64,000 bases of DNA. It comes from Candidatus Cloacimonadota bacterium. GTDB lineage: Bacteria; Cloacimonadota; Cloacimonadia; Cloacimonadales; JAJBBL01. The stretch spans positions 1 through 64,000 of the forward strand of contig JAHYIR010000001.1 in assembly GCA_019429305.1 (NCBI GenBank), read 5' to 3'. Below the pieces are notes generated by a model. The model had not been told where the DNA came from, ran no database searches, and saw only the letters and a program-made list of their open reading frames with translations. Below, piece after piece: positions 62,406 through 64,000 of the stretch; the stretch's first letter is position 1; each line of letters begins with the position of its first letter. The translations under genes were made by a program, and so were the position numbers.

Positions 62406-62633
62406 ATGGTAAAATTCTATTGGAAGAAAGCATTATTTAACATAACTACTGGTTTGATATTTGTAGGTGGGATTTGGATACTTCATCATTCCGGGATGAG
62501 TAAGATAGCAATTATAGGAATAGCTTTGATCGGAATAAGTGCTGCAATAGTTGGATATTATGGAAAGCAGTATGGTGGCGACGCACTAAAGTTCTATAAA
62601 AAGGATAATAAGGAAAATATAGAGGAAGATTAA
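62406..62633 (+). CDS. Small two-helix membrane protein, paralogue 2
   Basis: 75 residues from the ATG after GGGGGGAG. MVKFYWKKALFNITTG, two hydrophobic helices with LIGISAAIVGYYGKQYGGDALKFYKKDNKEN. A tandem duplicate of the upstream gene with about 40% identity by eye. The 159 bp between them hold nothing identifiable. Confidence 0.75.
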   Translation: MVKFYWKKALFNITTGLIFVGGIWILHHSGMSKIAIIGIALIGISAAIVGYYGKQYGGDALKFYKKDNKENIEED

Positions 62634-63041
62634 TACGGCATGTATCAAGAGATCTTGGACATTTACATCCCCCCGTTTTTTACTTACAAATTATGAAGGA
62701 TGTTATACATGCTTGTATATTTATTAGCTCCTGTTGTTTATAAAGCGAACCAAGTTTTTAAGGAGATCTTTTTTTAAAAAAATAGTTCATCAACTGCTTA
62801 TAAAGCATTATTCAGTATATCTCGAACAGATAAATTTTTACTTCTATTTTCATTACCTACTTATCGCTTCTAATTTGGCAGAGATCTTCTAAAATCGTAT
62901 CCTAAGTAACGGTAGTAAGGTCATTCAAGCTCTTTTAATAGAAGCATGCAAAAAAAATGAAAAAAAAATTTTGCTTCGGGGAAAAAGTGTTTAGATTATG
63001 TTAGTAAGCGATAACTTAATCGATATTTTAAGGAGTAAAAA
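62634..63041. other. Intergenic stretch without recognised feature
   Basis: About 400 bp, very AT-rich, with A-runs near 62950-62970. No tRNA, repeat or convincing hairpin. Holds the promoter of the ferredoxin-type gene presumably; AAGGAG at about 63030 is its ribosome site. Confidence 0.4.
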
Positions 63042-63863
63042 ATGTTAAGAAAGATCATTGAGATTGATGAAGAAAAGTGTACCGGATGCGGGTTGTGTAT
63101 TCCCGATTGTCCGGAAGGGGCATTACAGATCATTGATGGAAAGGCGAGATTGATCAGCGATCTATTTTGTGATGGATTGGGTGCCTGCGTCGGTGCTTGT
63201 CCCGAAGATGCCATGCATGTAGTCGAAAGAGAGGCAGAGCCGTATAATGAAGAGATCGTGATGGAGAATATCATCAAAGCGGGAGTTAACACTATAAAAG
63301 CCCATCTGCAACATCTTAAGGAACATGGTGAGCATGAACTATTTGAAGAGGCAGTAGCAGTGTTAAAGAAAAAGGGATTACCGATTCCTGAGTTGGAAGA
63401 AAAAGAGGAAAAGATGGCTTGTGGTTGTCCCGGCTCTCACGTTCGTGAGATCAAACCTCATGAAGAAAAAGAAAGATCAGCACCGGTAAGTACTAAGTCG
63501 GAATTACGACAATGGCCTGTACAATTGCATTTGATCAATCCTCAAGCCAAATATCTTGACAATGCCGATATTCTTTTAGCTGCTGATTGTACACCCTTTG
63601 CCTATGCTAATTTCCATCAGAGATTCATTAAAGGGAAGATCACCATAACCTTGTGTCCAAAACTCGATCACGGCATGGAGCAGTATTTGGAGAAGCTGGT
63701 GACTATCTTAAAAACACACGAGATCAAATCTCTAACTGTGGTTCACATGGAAGTACCTTGCTGTTCCGGGATAGTTCATTTAGCGGAAAGAGCGATCAGA
63801 GAATCGGGCAAGAATGTATTGTTTAGAGATTATACCATCTCAGTAGATGGTCAGATATTGTAA
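63042..63863 (+). CDS. Two-[4Fe-4S] ferredoxin-domain protein
   Basis: 273 residues. N-terminal ferredoxin domain with CTGCGLCIPDCPEGAL and a second, altered set C-x5-C-x3-CP (FCDGLGACVGACPEDAM). A middle segment has MACGCPGS (CxC). The C-terminal half (LLAADCTPFAYANFHQRFIKGKITITLCPKLD, VPCCSGIVHLAERAI) has further Cys. Proteins of this kind are common in anaerobes near redox regulators; the electron partner is unknown. Followed 17 bp later by a TetR gene. Confidence 0.85.
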   Translation: MLRKIIEIDEEKCTGCGLCIPDCPEGALQIIDGKARLISDLFCDGLGACVGACPEDAMHVVEREAEPYNEEIVMENIIKAGVNTIKAHLQHLKEHGEHELFEEAVAVLKKKGLPIPELEEKEEKMACGCPGSHVREIKPHEEKERSAPVSTKSELRQWPVQLHLINPQAKYLDNADILLAADCTPFAYANFHQRFIKGKITITLCPKLDHGMEQYLEKLVTILKTHEIKSLTVVHMEVPCCSGIVHLAERAIRESGKNVLFRDYTISVDGQIL

Positions 63864-63880
63864 GCAGCAAGGAAATGGTT

Positions 63881-64000
63881 ATGGGAATGAAACAGACAAG
63901 GTTGCCACAAGACGAAAGACGCGAACAGATCATTAAGACATCGATGCAGATCATAAATGAAGAGGGTTATGCGGCTTTTACTACGAGAAGATTGGCGGAG
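63881..64000 (+). CDS. TetR-family regulator (3' part beyond right edge)
   Basis: 40 codons visible. In-frame ATGs at 63875, 63881 and 63887; AAGGA at 63869-63873 fits 63881 or 63887 best. Translation PQDERREQIIKTSMQIINEEGYAAFTTRRLAE is the TetR HTH beginning. May control the ferredoxin-type gene just upstream. Confidence 0.75.
   Translation, partial: MGMKQTRLPQDERREQIIKTSMQIINEEGYAAFTTRRLAE

Noticed and set aside
1-64000. CRISPR arrays, prophage, insertion sequences
   Set aside because: No regularly spaced repeats, phage structural genes or transposase motifs were seen anywhere in the window.

Overview
The window is AT-rich bacterial DNA from an anaerobe with a Gram-negative envelope. Evidence for the lifestyle: a single-chain pyruvate:ferredoxin oxidoreductase, a NuoEFG-type flavin/iron-sulfur module welded to a tungsten aldehyde oxidoreductase, a rubrerythrin, ferredoxin-type proteins, and an RND/TolC pump that needs an outer membrane. 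Three secreted proteins end in a 'NYPNPFN' C-terminal sorting domain (type IX secretion style), as in the FCB group. My best inference is a member of the Cloacimonadota or a close relative; this is not proven by a marker gene here.

Layout. 1-2.3 kb: divergent pstS (cut by the left edge) and phoU with Pho-box-like 11-bp repeats between them, then dtd. 2.5-11.7 kb: central carbon metabolism, namely PFOR with its own terminator, a 1353-residue protein ending in PPDK-type ATP-grasp and phosphohistidine domains, and a long GAPDH-like enzyme. 11.7-16.2 kb: mutL-miaA-parvulin-pdxJ operon. 16.2-17.7 kb: a VOC protein and an acyltransferase-like protein.

18.0-24.1 kb is the most remarkable part. Three overlapping genes encode [AOR N-terminal domain + NuoE], [NuoF/HydB] and [NuoG-type ferredoxin domain + AOR C-terminal domains]. 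The gene order reads as though a nuoE-F-G cassette sat inside an aldehyde:ferredoxin oxidoreductase gene between its first and second domains. A ThiF/MoeB-like adenylyltransferase and a MoaD/ThiS-like carrier follow and could serve cofactor maturation. I infer an NAD- and ferredoxin-linked, possibly electron-bifurcating, tungsten (or molybdenum) enzyme.

24.1-28.6 kb (minus strand): a TonB-C-domain/beta-barrel fusion, a sugar-nucleotide-type epimerase, and a sorted beta-propeller gene broken by one in-frame TGA. 28.6-33.5 kb: an ECF vitamin-type transporter operon with a structured leader and two extra membrane-anchored proteins (a phosphodiesterase-like one and a sulfite-oxidase-fold-like one). 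Then tRNA-Leu(CAG), a TtcA-like protein, rubrerythrin with a 7-1-7 Fur/PerR-type operator, and a YjdF-like membrane protein. 36-42 kb: RND-MFP-TolC-TetR operon with tandem 13-bp repeats at its promoter. 42.1-47.2 kb: a sorted GLUG protein, a 54-bp palindrome, a GNAT, a DUF2156 protein, queD and engB. 47.3-51.8 kb: HEAT-like protein, corA, an uncharacterised protein, mscS, dCMP deaminase. 52-56 kb: two lipoproteins and a sorted M28 peptidase. 56-61 kb (minus): ankyrin protein, folA, a sulfite-oxidase-fold protein lacking the metal-ligand Cys, and an 825-residue repeat protein. 61-64 kb: small unknown membrane proteins, a ferredoxin-type protein, and a TetR gene cut by the right edge.

All identifications are by reading motifs in the translated sequence; no database search was run.
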